Assembly (NCBI RefSeq): GCF_002005565.1
Contig: NZ_BDJC01000018.1
Coordinates: 46,539-110,538 of the forward strand
DNA length: 64,000 nucleotides
Origin: Streptomyces sp. JHA26
GTDB taxonomy: Bacteria; Actinomycetota; Actinomycetes; Streptomycetales; Streptomycetaceae
Direction: 5' to 3'
The translations under genes and the position numbers were made by a program. Below, piece by piece: positions 35,479-45,473 of the stretch. The stretch's first letter is position 1. The number at the start of each line of letters is the position of its first letter. The notes beneath the pieces are model-generated. The model was not told where the DNA came from, made no database searches, and saw nothing but the letters and a program-made list of their open reading frames with translations.

Positions 35479-35961
35479 TCACTGCCGGTGGGCGGCGGCG
35501 TCGGCCTTGTCGACCCCGTCCCACACGTTCCGGTACCAGGGACGGTCGGCCGCCCCGACGTCGGCGCGCGACTGCTCGGCCGCGTGCGGGTCGACGACGA
35601 TGAACCCCGTCTCCCCCGGCATCACGTAGTGCAGCCGCAGGCGGATCTGCTGCTCGGCGTACGCGTCGTCCTGCCAGCGTGCCTTGAGGTCGCGCAGGTC
35701 CTCCACCCGCTGGCGGGTCCGCTCCTGCTCCTCGCGCAGGTCGGCGATCTCCGCGCGCTGGGCGACGTACTGCCGTATCGGGTAGGCGAGCGCCACGACG
35801 AGCGAGCACAGCACCATCGCGAGCAGTGCCGCCCGGCCGGTCAGGCGGGAGCGGCGGGCCTGGCGCCTGGTCTGCGAACGGTAGACCCGGGCCGCGGTCT
35901 GCTCCCCGATGATCCGGATCCTGGTCGCGGTGGAGAAACGGTCCCGGTCCTTCACCGCCAT
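35479..35961 (-). CDS. divIC: Septum formation initiator, DivIC/FtsB family
   Basis: Bitopic division protein of 160 aa working with FtsL/FtsQ at the septum. A cytoplasmic basic N-terminus (about 1-40, RSQTRRQARRSRLTGR), one membrane helix (about 41-60, LLAMVLCSLVVALAYPI), and a coiled coil (about 62-92) of the type AEIADLREEQERTRQRV. An extracytoplasmic tail contains YVMPGETGFIVVD, typical of this family. ATG at 35961 has GGAGG upstream. It follows eno by 122 bp on the same strand, with a hairpin between. Confidence 0.92.
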   Translation of the reverse strand: MAVKDRDRFSTATRIRIIGEQTAARVYRSQTRRQARRSRLTGRAALLAMVLCSLVVALAYPIRQYVAQRAEIADLREEQERTRQRVEDLRDLKARWQDDAYAEQQIRLRLHYVMPGETGFIVVDPHAAEQSRADVGAADRPWYRNVWDGVDKADAAAHRQ

Positions 35962-35995
35962 GTCCCCGCCTCCGCCTTCACGGTCGTCATACGTG

Positions 35996-36040
35996 CGTAC
36001 GTCCCCGCACACGGTACGGGACCGGGTACGGGGACGTACG
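35996..36040 (-). terminator. Hairpin after eno
   Basis: CGTACGTCCCCG (35996-36007) pairs with CGGGGACGTACG (36029-36040), a 12-bp perfect stem 43 bp downstream of the eno stop and just upstream of divIC. It may only partly stop transcription. Confidence 0.6.
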
Positions 36041-36082
36041 TACGACGCTTCCTACAGGGGTGGCACTCCACCCCCGCCGTGC

Positions 36083-38618
<2,536 letters not shown>

Positions 38619-38623
38619 TCACG

Positions 38624-38653
38624 ACGGTAAGCACGCGCTCCGCGGATTTTCAA
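38624..38653 (-). promoter_or_regulatory. Candidate promoter upstream of the rpfA riboswitch
   Basis: TTGAAA (38648-38653), 18 bp, TACCGT (38624-38629) on the minus strand would start transcription just before the riboswitch and give a leader of about 235 nt. Confidence 0.45.
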
Positions 38654-38727
38654 AGACGATCACGGCTTCTGAGACCTATCTCTCACGTGATCCAAAACGG
38701 ACATACAGCCTCTAACCGTGACGCGAA

Positions 38728-39792
38728 CTAGCCCTGGTTTTCGCCCGTTTCGCCCGTGACGGTGAGCGTCTGACCGGGCAGGATGTGGTCCGGGTCGGCA
38801 CCGACGACGTCCTTGTTGTCGGCGTAGAGGGAGTGCCATCCTCCGGTGAGCTCCAGGGAGTCGGCGATGCCCCAGAGGCTGTCGCCCGAACGCACGGTGT
38901 ACGTACCGTCCGTGAGGACGCGGGCGCCGCTCTCGTCGCGCGAGGCGTGCCGCCCCGACGACTCCGCCGCACGGCCGCCCACCGCACCCTCTTCGGCGCT
39001 GCTTCCGCGGTGCCGGCCGGTCGCGGGGTCCTCGGTGCCGACGAGTCCCGAAGCGGCGTCGTTCTGCCCCGACTTGTCCGACTCGCCACCGTCCGACGCG
39101 GCGACCCCCGCACTGCCGGACGCCTGCGCGTCACCCTCGGCCGGGGTGCCGGACGAGACGGACGTGTCGGACTTGGTCGTTTCCTCCCCGGTGGCCGTCG
39201 CGGCACCGGTCGTGGCCGGGGCGGACGGTGACGGGGACTGCGACTGCGACCGGGACGGGGAGGGCGTCACCGAAGGTGACGATTCCGGGGCGGACTCGAC
39301 GGATCCGGTCGAGCCGGTCGATCCGGACGACTCGGTCGTACCCGACGTGTCCGATCCGCCCCTCCCCGCCGACGACCCGTCACCCGACGTGCCGGTGCCG
39401 CCGGTCACGGTTCCCGAGTCGTTGCCCAGCCCCGCGAGCAGGCCGCAGGTCGGCCAGGCCGCGATGCCCTGGGCCGCGAGCACCTTCTCGGCGACGGCTA
39501 TCTGCTGCGAGCGGCTCGCCTGGTCGGCGCTGGGCGCGTAACCCAGGCCGCCGTACTGCTCCCAGACGTCCTGGGACAGCTGCAGGCCGCCGTAGTACCC
39601 GTTGCCGCTGTTCTGGCTCCAGGCGCCGCCCGTCTCGCACTCGGCGACCCGGTCCCAGTTCGTTCCGTCGGCCGCGTGGGCGCCGGTGGCCCCCAGCAGC
39701 GGGATCGCGATGGCGGAGCCGGTGACTCCGGCGGCGACGACCAGGGCGGGAGCCTGGCGGGGGCGACGGTGACGACCGTTCCCGGAGAGCAT
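38728..39792 (-). CDS. rpfC: Second Rpf-like secreted muralytic protein with LysM
   Basis: Secreted protein of 354 aa, parallel to rpfA. Signal peptide (basic GNGRHRRPRQ, cleavage near GAHAADG at about 40), Rpf domain (about 41-118, NWDRVAECETGGAWSQNSG with the catalytic Glu, YYGGLQLSQDVWEQYGG, and WPTCG), then a very long Ser/Gly/Thr/Asp-rich linker of about 180 residues. The LysM domain follows (about 300-350, YTVRSGDSLWGIAD to ILPGQTLTVTG). It lies directly upstream of rpfA on the same strand, separated by the riboswitch region, and has no ydaO element of its own. The symbol follows the S. coelicolor neighbour SCO3098 from memory. Confidence 0.9.
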   Translation of the reverse strand: MLSGNGRHRRPRQAPALVVAAGVTGSAIAIPLLGATGAHAADGTNWDRVAECETGGAWSQNSGNGYYGGLQLSQDVWEQYGGLGYAPSADQASRSQQIAVAEKVLAAQGIAAWPTCGLLAGLGNDSGTVTGGTGTSGDGSSAGRGGSDTSGTTESSGSTGSTGSVESAPESSPSVTPSPSRSQSQSPSPSAPATTGAATATGEETTKSDTSVSSGTPAEGDAQASGSAGVAASDGGESDKSGQNDAASGLVGTEDPATGRHRGSSAEEGAVGGRAAESSGRHASRDESGARVLTDGTYTVRSGDSLWGIADSLELTGGWHSLYADNKDVVGADPDHILPGQTLTVTGETGENQG

Positions 39793-39862
39793 GCGACGAC
39801 CTTTCACGAGACAGCAGGGACGGCGCGGCGGGTGATGCTCGTCGGCCACGCTGATCCGTGAA

Positions 39863-39890
39863 CGTATAGGGAGATGATCGCTTGTCACAA
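39863..39890 (-). promoter_or_regulatory. Candidate promoter of the second rpf gene
   Basis: TTGTGA (39885-39890), 16 bp, TATACG (39863-39868) on the minus strand. The -35 lies within CTTGTCACAAG (39881-39891), a perfect 5-bp-arm palindrome, and a GATCACA-type direct repeat follows upstream (39906-39921). This is a plausible target of a developmental regulator. Confidence 0.45.
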
Positions 39891-39936
39891 GTTCATGCCG
39901 TGCAGATCACATGAAGATCACAGAGGTGAGCGCGTG

Positions 39937-41265
39937 TCACGTTTGCGTTGGTGACGGATCGTTCCCGGGCGGCGGGGGCACCGGCGCGAACGACACCGGG
40001 AGGGTGCGCAGCCCCCGCATGATGAGCCCGCCGCGCCAGCGCAGTTCGGCCGGGTCCGCGGCGAGGGCCAGGTCCGGCAGGCGGGTGAGGAGCGTGGCGA
40101 GCGCGGTCTGCCCCTCCAGCCGGGCGAGCGGGGCGCCGAGGCAGTAGTGGATGCCGTGGCCGTAGCCCAGGTGCTGGCTGTCCCGGCGGGAGAGGTCCAG
40201 GGTGTCCGGGTCCGTGAAGCGCTCCGGGTCCCGGTCGGCGGCGGCCAGGACGACGAGGACGGGGTCCCCGGGGGCGATGTCCTGCCCGCCGATGGTGAGC
40301 GCCTGGGTGGCGAAGCGCCAGGTGGCGAGCTCCACCGGGCCGTCGTAGCGCAGCAGTTCCTCCACGCCGGTCTCCAGCAGAGCGCGTTCGCCGGCGGCGA
40401 GGGACGCCTGGAGGCGGGCCCGCTGCCCGGGGTGGGTGAGCAGGGCGTACGTGCCGTTGCCGATGAGGTTGACCGTGGTCTCGAACCCCGCGAACAACAG
40501 GATGAACGCCATCGCCGCGACCTCGTTCTCGGTGAGGTGCTCGCCGTGGTCGGAGGCGCGGATGAGGCCGGAGACGAGGTCCTCGCCGGGGTCCGGCTCG
40601 GCCGGCAGCGCGGCGCGCTTGCGGTGGATGAGGTCGGCGAGGTAGCCCCGCATCTTCTTCACCGACCGCGCGACGCCGCCCCGGGGGCCGCCGCCGTGAC
40701 GGATCATCATGCCCGCCCAGTCCCGGAAGTCGTCCTGGTCCTCGCGGGGGACGCCGAGCAGGTCGCAGATGGCGTAGATGGGGAGCGGGAACGCGAACTC
40801 GTGGATGAGGTCGGCGGAGCCGGTGGCGGCGAACCGGTCGATCAGGTCGTCGGTGAGCTCCTGCACCCGTGGCGCGAACTCGGCGACGCGTCGTGGCGTG
40901 AACGCCTTGCTGACCAGCCGGCGCAGCCGGGTGTGGTCCGGCGGGTCGATGTTGAGCAGATGCGTCATCAGCTCGGCCTTGCGCTCGCCCGGGATGCCGG
41001 TCTTGCCCTTGGCGTGCGCGGGCTCGTCGTGGTGCTCCGGGTTCTTGGACAGCCGCTGGTCGGCGAGTGCCTGCCGGGCGTCGGCGTACCGGGTGACCAG
41101 CCAGGCCTCCACGCCGCTGGGCAGCGTCGTGCGGTGCACGGGGGCGTGTTCGCGCAGCCAGGCGTAGGCGGGGTAGGGGTTGCTCGCGAACTCCCAGGTG
41201 AACAGCTCGGGGGCCGGGTCGCGGGGAGTGGCCGGGCCGCCGGGTGCGGCCGGGTCGCCGGTCAC
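39937..41265 (-). CDS. Cytochrome P450 (CYP107-like)
   Basis: Soluble bacterial P450, 442 aa. Family marks: HTRLRRLVSKAFTPRRV in the C-helix region, the I-helix LLFAGFETTVN with the oxygen-activating Thr, the ExxR pair in EELLRYDGP, and the heme-thiolate loop YGHGIHYCLGAPLARLEG. The normally conserved Phe seven residues before the Cys is a Tyr. GTG at 41265 overlaps the mazG stop as GTGA, an unexpected coupling. No ferredoxin gene is adjacent. The substrate is unknown; CYP107 members often hydroxylate macrolide-like compounds. I recall CYP107P1 at the S. coelicolor position. Confidence 0.93.
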   Translation of the reverse strand: MTGDPAAPGGPATPRDPAPELFTWEFASNPYPAYAWLREHAPVHRTTLPSGVEAWLVTRYADARQALADQRLSKNPEHHDEPAHAKGKTGIPGERKAELMTHLLNIDPPDHTRLRRLVSKAFTPRRVAEFAPRVQELTDDLIDRFAATGSADLIHEFAFPLPIYAICDLLGVPREDQDDFRDWAGMMIRHGGGPRGGVARSVKKMRGYLADLIHRKRAALPAEPDPGEDLVSGLIRASDHGEHLTENEVAAMAFILLFAGFETTVNLIGNGTYALLTHPGQRARLQASLAAGERALLETGVEELLRYDGPVELATWRFATQALTIGGQDIAPGDPVLVVLAAADRDPERFTDPDTLDLSRRDSQHLGYGHGIHYCLGAPLARLEGQTALATLLTRLPDLALAADPAELRWRGGLIMRGLRTLPVSFAPVPPPPGNDPSPTQT

Positions 41266-42248
41266 GCCTCGACCTCCCTGATCGCGTCCCGGTAGGCCCG
41301 GGCCGCCGCCCGCAGGGCCGCCTCCGGGTCCGTGCCCTCGGACTCGGCGCGGGCCGCCAGGGCCAGGAGTTCGTAGCCGATGCCCTCGCCCTCGGGGAGC
41401 GGCACGTCCAGGCCCGCCGTGCGCACCCGGGAGGCCAGCTTGGCGGCGAGGGCCAGGCCGGGCTGGCCGAGGGGGACGCCCTCGGTGACCGAGGTGCGCT
41501 GCTTCTCCACCGCCTTGGTGCGCAGCCAGTGCTCCCTGACCTCCTCCGGCGTGGTCGCCGTCTCCTCGCCGAAGACGTGCGGGTGGCGGTGGACGAGCTT
41601 GGCGACGATGCCGGCCGCGACGTCGTCGATCGAGAACGGCGCCTCGGTGTCCTCCTCGGCGATGCGGGCGTGGAAGACGACCTGGAGCAGGACGTCGCCG
41701 AGTTCCTCGCGCAGTTCGTCGCGGTCGCCGTCCTCGATGGCCTCGACGAGTTCGTAGGCCTCCTCGATGGCGTACTTGGCCAGGCCCTCGTGGGTGCGCC
41801 GCGAGGACCAGGGGCATTCGGCGCGGATGCGGTCCATGACCTGGACGAGGTCCAGGAGGCGGGCGCCGGGCAGGTCGTAGGAGGCGGGGAGCAGCTCCAG
41901 TTCGGGCATGGGGACGCGGCCGGAGCCGGCGAGGCGGGCCAGCCCGTCGGTGAGGGCCGGCTCGCCCTCACCGGTCGCGACGACGACCACCGTGCGGCCC
42001 CCGGCGCAGGCGGCGACCAGTTCCCCGGCGGCCGGGGCCGCCTCGTCGACCCGTACGCCCGCCTCACGCAGGTAGGGCAGCTGCGGGTGCGCGGCGTCGG
42101 CGCACAGCACGCGGTCGGCCGTGCGCAGCGCCTGCCAGGCGGGCCAGGACAGCAGGCCGGGGGCGACGCGGTGGCTGGTGGTGAGCAGGACGATGCGGCC
42201 CGGGTCGGGGGCGGTGCCGGGAGCGGGGTCGGCGGTGGTTGCGTTCAC
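41262..42248 (-). CDS. mazG: Nucleoside triphosphate pyrophosphohydrolase MazG
   Basis: House-cleaning pyrophosphatase that hydrolyses (often damaged or excess) NTPs to NMP and PPi; 328 aa. The MazG domain (about 120-240) has CPWSSRRTHEGLAKYAIEEA, the metal-binding YAIEEAYELVEAI and EELGDVLLQVVFHA, and HPHVFGE. The first 115 residues are a degenerate tetrapyrrole-methylase-like part (IVLLTTSHRVAPGLLSWPAW) found in actinobacterial MazG proteins. Start is GTG at 42248 without a clear ribosome-binding site, so it may be leaderless. Translation is coupled to the P450 gene downstream. Confidence 0.93.
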   Translation of the reverse strand: MNATTADPAPGTAPDPGRIVLLTTSHRVAPGLLSWPAWQALRTADRVLCADAAHPQLPYLREAGVRVDEAAPAAGELVAACAGGRTVVVVATGEGEPALTDGLARLAGSGRVPMPELELLPASYDLPGARLLDLVQVMDRIRAECPWSSRRTHEGLAKYAIEEAYELVEAIEDGDRDELREELGDVLLQVVFHARIAEEDTEAPFSIDDVAAGIVAKLVHRHPHVFGEETATTPEEVREHWLRTKAVEKQRTSVTEGVPLGQPGLALAAKLASRVRTAGLDVPLPEGEGIGYELLALAARAESEGTDPEAALRAAARAYRDAIREVEA

Positions 42249-42318
42249 CGTCCGAACGTAACGCACGCCGTCGGCCGGGCCGCGGGGCCGTCCGCGGGGG
42301 CCGGCCCCCGCGGGACCG

Positions 42319-42966
42319 TCACGCCGTCTGCGGGGCCCCGGCCGCCGTGACCTCACGCACCCACGGCGTCCTGGCGTCGACGCGGCTGCTCTTCTGGACG
42401 TCCCAGGTGCCGTAGCGGGGGTTGAGGTCGACGTCGAGCTGCTGGGACGCCCGGGACAGGGCCTGCCAGAACTCGGGGCGGCTGGTGTCGGTGCCGAGGT
42501 GCTCGGCGAGCTTCTGGGCCTCCAGCTGGATGCGGAGGTTCTCGTCGAGGCGCTCGGGGGCGACGCCGTACTGCTGCAGCCAGGCGGTCTCCAGCGCCTT
42601 CGCGCCGCCGGCCTGCTGCTCCAGGCCGGTGCGCATCTGCTGGACCTCCTTGCGGGTGACGGTCACGCCCGCGTCCCGGGCGGCGCGCTGCAGCACCCGG
42701 TCGAGGACCATGCCGTGCAGGGTGTCGCGGGTGAGGGTGCCGGTGCGGGCGACGACCTGCTGGTACTGGGTGTCGTCCGGGACGGCGGCCCGCTGTGCCT
42801 CGCGTACCTCGTCGACCCGTGTCTCCAGCTGGGCGACGGTGATCCGCTGGTCGCCGACGACGGCGGCCGCACCGGGGTGCGCGTCGTTCCCGCAGGCGGT
42901 GAGCAGGGGCGCCGCGGCGGCGATCGCGGCGGTGAGGAGGAGCGCGGTGCGACGGCGGCGGTGCAA
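42319..42966 (-). CDS. SurA-N-like lipoprotein
   Basis: Exported lipoprotein of 215 aa. Signal peptide RRRRTALLLTAAIAAAAP ends in the lipobox LLTACG, making Cys25 the lipid site. The mature part resembles the N-terminal chaperone region of SurA/PrsA: VGDQRITVAQLETRVDEV, LDRVLQRAARDAGVTVTRKE and the helix YGVAPERLDENLRIQ. No peptidyl-prolyl isomerase domain follows. The start appears to be TTG at 42966, since GGAGG lies seven bases upstream and no ATG or GTG fits. It sits just upstream of mazG (70-bp gap) and may share its transcript. Confidence 0.88.
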   Translation of the reverse strand: MHRRRRTALLLTAAIAAAAPLLTACGNDAHPGAAAVVGDQRITVAQLETRVDEVREAQRAAVPDDTQYQQVVARTGTLTRDTLHGMVLDRVLQRAARDAGVTVTRKEVQQMRTGLEQQAGGAKALETAWLQQYGVAPERLDENLRIQLEAQKLAEHLGTDTSRPEFWQALSRASQQLDVDLNPRYGTWDVQKSSRVDARTPWVREVTAAGAPQTA

Positions 42967-43148
42967 GTGAACCTCCCGGTGGAGATTGTGCGACGGTGCA
43001 CAAAGTCTTGCGGTGATCGATGGTAGGCAGTGACCAGGCTTTGGCCAACCCATTCGACCAACGATTCACGGGGACTTCGGGCACCGCCGCGCCGCCGCTC
43101 CCTCGGGGCGGACCGGCGGCGGTCACCGGCCGCACGGCGGCGGTGTCC

Positions 43149-44681
43149 CTAGCCGCGTACCTGCCCGAGCCACTCGAGGGTGCGTCGGACCTCGGCCGCG
43201 AGGGGGTGTCCGGGACCGTGGGTGCGCTCCAGGTCGTGCAGGAGCCGGGCCAGGGTCTCGTGGGCGGCGGCGCGGTCGCCGAGGGCGAGCAGGAGGTGGC
43301 CGATGCGGCGGCGGACGTCGTGGGCGAGGTCGGGGTCCCCGGCGACGTACTGGTTCTCGTAGTACGGCAGCAGGGCGCGGTACTCGGCGAGGGCGGCGGC
43401 CGGTTCGCCGAGCTGTTCCAGGCACTGGGCGGCGTCGTAGCGGTGGCGCAGGGACTGCGGGTCGGCCTGGCCCGCCTCGGCGGCGCGTTCGTCGGCGAGG
43501 CGGCGCAGTTCGGGCAGGGCGCGGCGGTACTGGCCGTCGTCCATGAGGGTGGCGGCGTACTGCTTGCGCAGGGTGCGCACGACCGGGGAGCGCTCGCCGT
43601 GCTGTTCGGCGGCGGCGGGCAGGATCGCGCCGAGGATGTCGACGGCCTGGGTGATGCGGCCCTCGCCGAGCAGGCGCTTGACGTCGTCGACGGCGCGGGC
43701 GACGTCCGGTTTCCCGGCCTCGGCGGCGGGGGGCGCGGGGGCGGGCTGGGGCGCGGGGGTGCGGGCGCGGTCGGGCCAGGGGGCGTGCGGGCGCACGAAG
43801 GGGCGGGTGGGGTCGAGGGGGCCGCCGGTGGGCATGCCGCGCGCGGGCAGCAGCAGCGCGAGGTGTTCGTACACCTCCTGCGCGGAGGCGGGGCGGTGCT
43901 GCGGGTCCTTGGCGAGCAGGCGCAGGACGAGCGCTTCGAGCGCCTCGGGGACCTCGGGACGGATGCGGCGCACGGGCAGCGGCGGTTCGTACAGGTGCCG
44001 GTGGAGCACGCCGAGGGCGGTGGAGCCGACGAAGGGGACGTCGCCGCTGAGCAGTTCGTGCAGGAGGACGCCGAGGGCGTACAGGTCGGTGTAGGGGCCG
44101 ACCGCGCCGCCCATCGCCTGCTCGGGGGCCATGTAGGCGGGCGAGCCTATGGGGGTGCCGGTGTGGGTGAGGCGGGTGGTGTCGGCGTCCATGACGGAGG
44201 CGACGCCGAGGTCGAGGACGGTGACGGTGCCGTCCTGCTTGACCATCACGTTGCGCGGCTTGAGGTCGCGGTGGACGATCGGCACGGCGTGCACGGCGCT
44301 GAGGACGGCGCACAGCTGGGCGGCGACCGCGACCGCCCACTGCCACGGGTAGGGGTCGTGCTCGGCGAGGTGGTCGGAGAGGTCGGCGCCGTCGACGTAC
44401 TGCATGACGAGGAACAGCTCCTCGCCCTCGCTGCCCGCGTCGTGCACGGTGACGAGGCCGGGGTGGTCGACCTGTGCGGTGACCCGGCACTCGCGCACGA
44501 AACGGCGGCGCAGTTCGTCGGCCTCCTGGCCGGCCACCTTGTCGGGGCGCAGCAGCTTCACCGCGACGCGCCGGTCGAGCCGCTGGTCGTACGCCGTCCA
44601 GACCTGGCCCATGCCGCCCTGCCCGATGAGCGTGGACAGCTCGTAGCGGCCGGCGACGACCCGTCCTGCCGCCACGGTCAC
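43149..44681 (-). CDS. Serine/threonine protein kinase with C-terminal TPR-like region
   Basis: Hanks-type kinase of 510 aa. Kinase domain (about 12-270): LIGQGGMGQVWTA (P-loop), VAVKLL (ATP Lys), HRDLKPRNVM (catalytic loop), DLGVAS (DLG instead of DFG), and YMAPEQ. After a Pro-rich linker (about 285-320), the rest is helical with TPR-like repeats (AAALAEYRALLPYYEN, ALGDRAAAHETLARLL). No membrane helix is present, so the kinase is cytosolic or tethered by a partner. GTG at 44681 overlaps the stop of the upstream membrane-protein gene (GTGA), which suggests a functional pair. Confidence 0.94.
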   Translation of the reverse strand: MTVAAGRVVAGRYELSTLIGQGGMGQVWTAYDQRLDRRVAVKLLRPDKVAGQEADELRRRFVRECRVTAQVDHPGLVTVHDAGSEGEELFLVMQYVDGADLSDHLAEHDPYPWQWAVAVAAQLCAVLSAVHAVPIVHRDLKPRNVMVKQDGTVTVLDLGVASVMDADTTRLTHTGTPIGSPAYMAPEQAMGGAVGPYTDLYALGVLLHELLSGDVPFVGSTALGVLHRHLYEPPLPVRRIRPEVPEALEALVLRLLAKDPQHRPASAQEVYEHLALLLPARGMPTGGPLDPTRPFVRPHAPWPDRARTPAPQPAPAPPAAEAGKPDVARAVDDVKRLLGEGRITQAVDILGAILPAAAEQHGERSPVVRTLRKQYAATLMDDGQYRRALPELRRLADERAAEAGQADPQSLRHRYDAAQCLEQLGEPAAALAEYRALLPYYENQYVAGDPDLAHDVRRRIGHLLLALGDRAAAHETLARLLHDLERTHGPGHPLAAEVRRTLEWLGQVRG

Positions 44682-45349
44682 CTCGCGCCCTCGCGGGTGC
44701 CGTCGCCGTTGCCGTCGTGCCTGCGGAGGTAGTCGCTGAGCTCGTCGAGTTCGGCGCGGACCTGGTCGATGCGGGCGGGGGCGGGGGTGTGCGGCGGCGG
44801 GACCGGGGCGGGTGCGGGCGTGGGGGCCTGGACCGGCGGCGGCGTCGGTACCGGTGCCGGCGGCATCGGGGGCGGGGTGTGCAGGGGGTGGGGCGCGGTC
44901 GGCTGACGGGCCGTCTGCGGGACGGTGGTGGCGGTGTACGGCGCCGCCGGGGGCTGCGGGTACCCGTACCCCGGGGCCGGGGCCGGCGCGTAGCCGGCCC
45001 CGTAGCGGAGCTGGTGGAAGTGGCGGACGTCGGCCGCCAGGTAGTACGCCATGGCCGCCACGAGCGTGCCGAACAGCAGGGCCATGCCCGTCCAGCCGCC
45101 CACGGTGTGGACCTCGTCGCCGGGCTCGGTGCCGATCAGGACGAGGGCGAGCGCGTCCGCGGCCAGCGCGGCCACGAACAGGCCCCAGTCCAGCCCCTTG
45201 CGCGTGACGATGGCCAGCCGCAGCAGCATCGTCCAGGCCAGCAGGCCGATGCTGAGGACCGAGACGACCACGAACAGCACGCGCAGGAAGACCAGCCAGC
45301 CCGTCGGGGGTGGCTGCTTCACCGGCTGCTGGTAGCCGTGGCCGTGCAT
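44678..45349 (-). CDS. Membrane protein with proline-rich tail, coupled to the kinase
   Basis: Protein of 223 aa. A short Gln/Pro-rich N-terminus is followed by four hydrophobic segments (about 16-40, 52-72, 81-102, and the region around LVAAMAYYLAADV). A long cytoplasmic tail (about 110-200) is rich in Pro and Ala and ends in a charged helix (RIDQVRAELDELSDYLRRHD). ATG at 45349 has AGGAG upstream. Its stop overlaps the kinase start. It may recruit the kinase to the membrane; no function is known. Confidence 0.85.
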   Translation of the reverse strand: MHGHGYQQPVKQPPPTGWLVFLRVLFVVVSVLSIGLLAWTMLLRLAIVTRKGLDWGLFVAALAADALALVLIGTEPGDEVHTVGGWTGMALLFGTLVAAMAYYLAADVRHFHQLRYGAGYAPAPAPGYGYPQPPAAPYTATTVPQTARQPTAPHPLHTPPPMPPAPVPTPPPVQAPTPAPAPVPPPHTPAPARIDQVRAELDELSDYLRRHDGNGDGTREGAR

Positions 45350-45473
45350 GGCTGCTCCTGGTACCTGGGGCGTGGACCGACGTGTCGGCATCGAGCGTAT
45401 AGGCCGACACGGACAACCGGCCCAGGGTTGTACCGAACCGTTGTCGTGCTGGTCACTTCCCGCGTCCGCGGCG

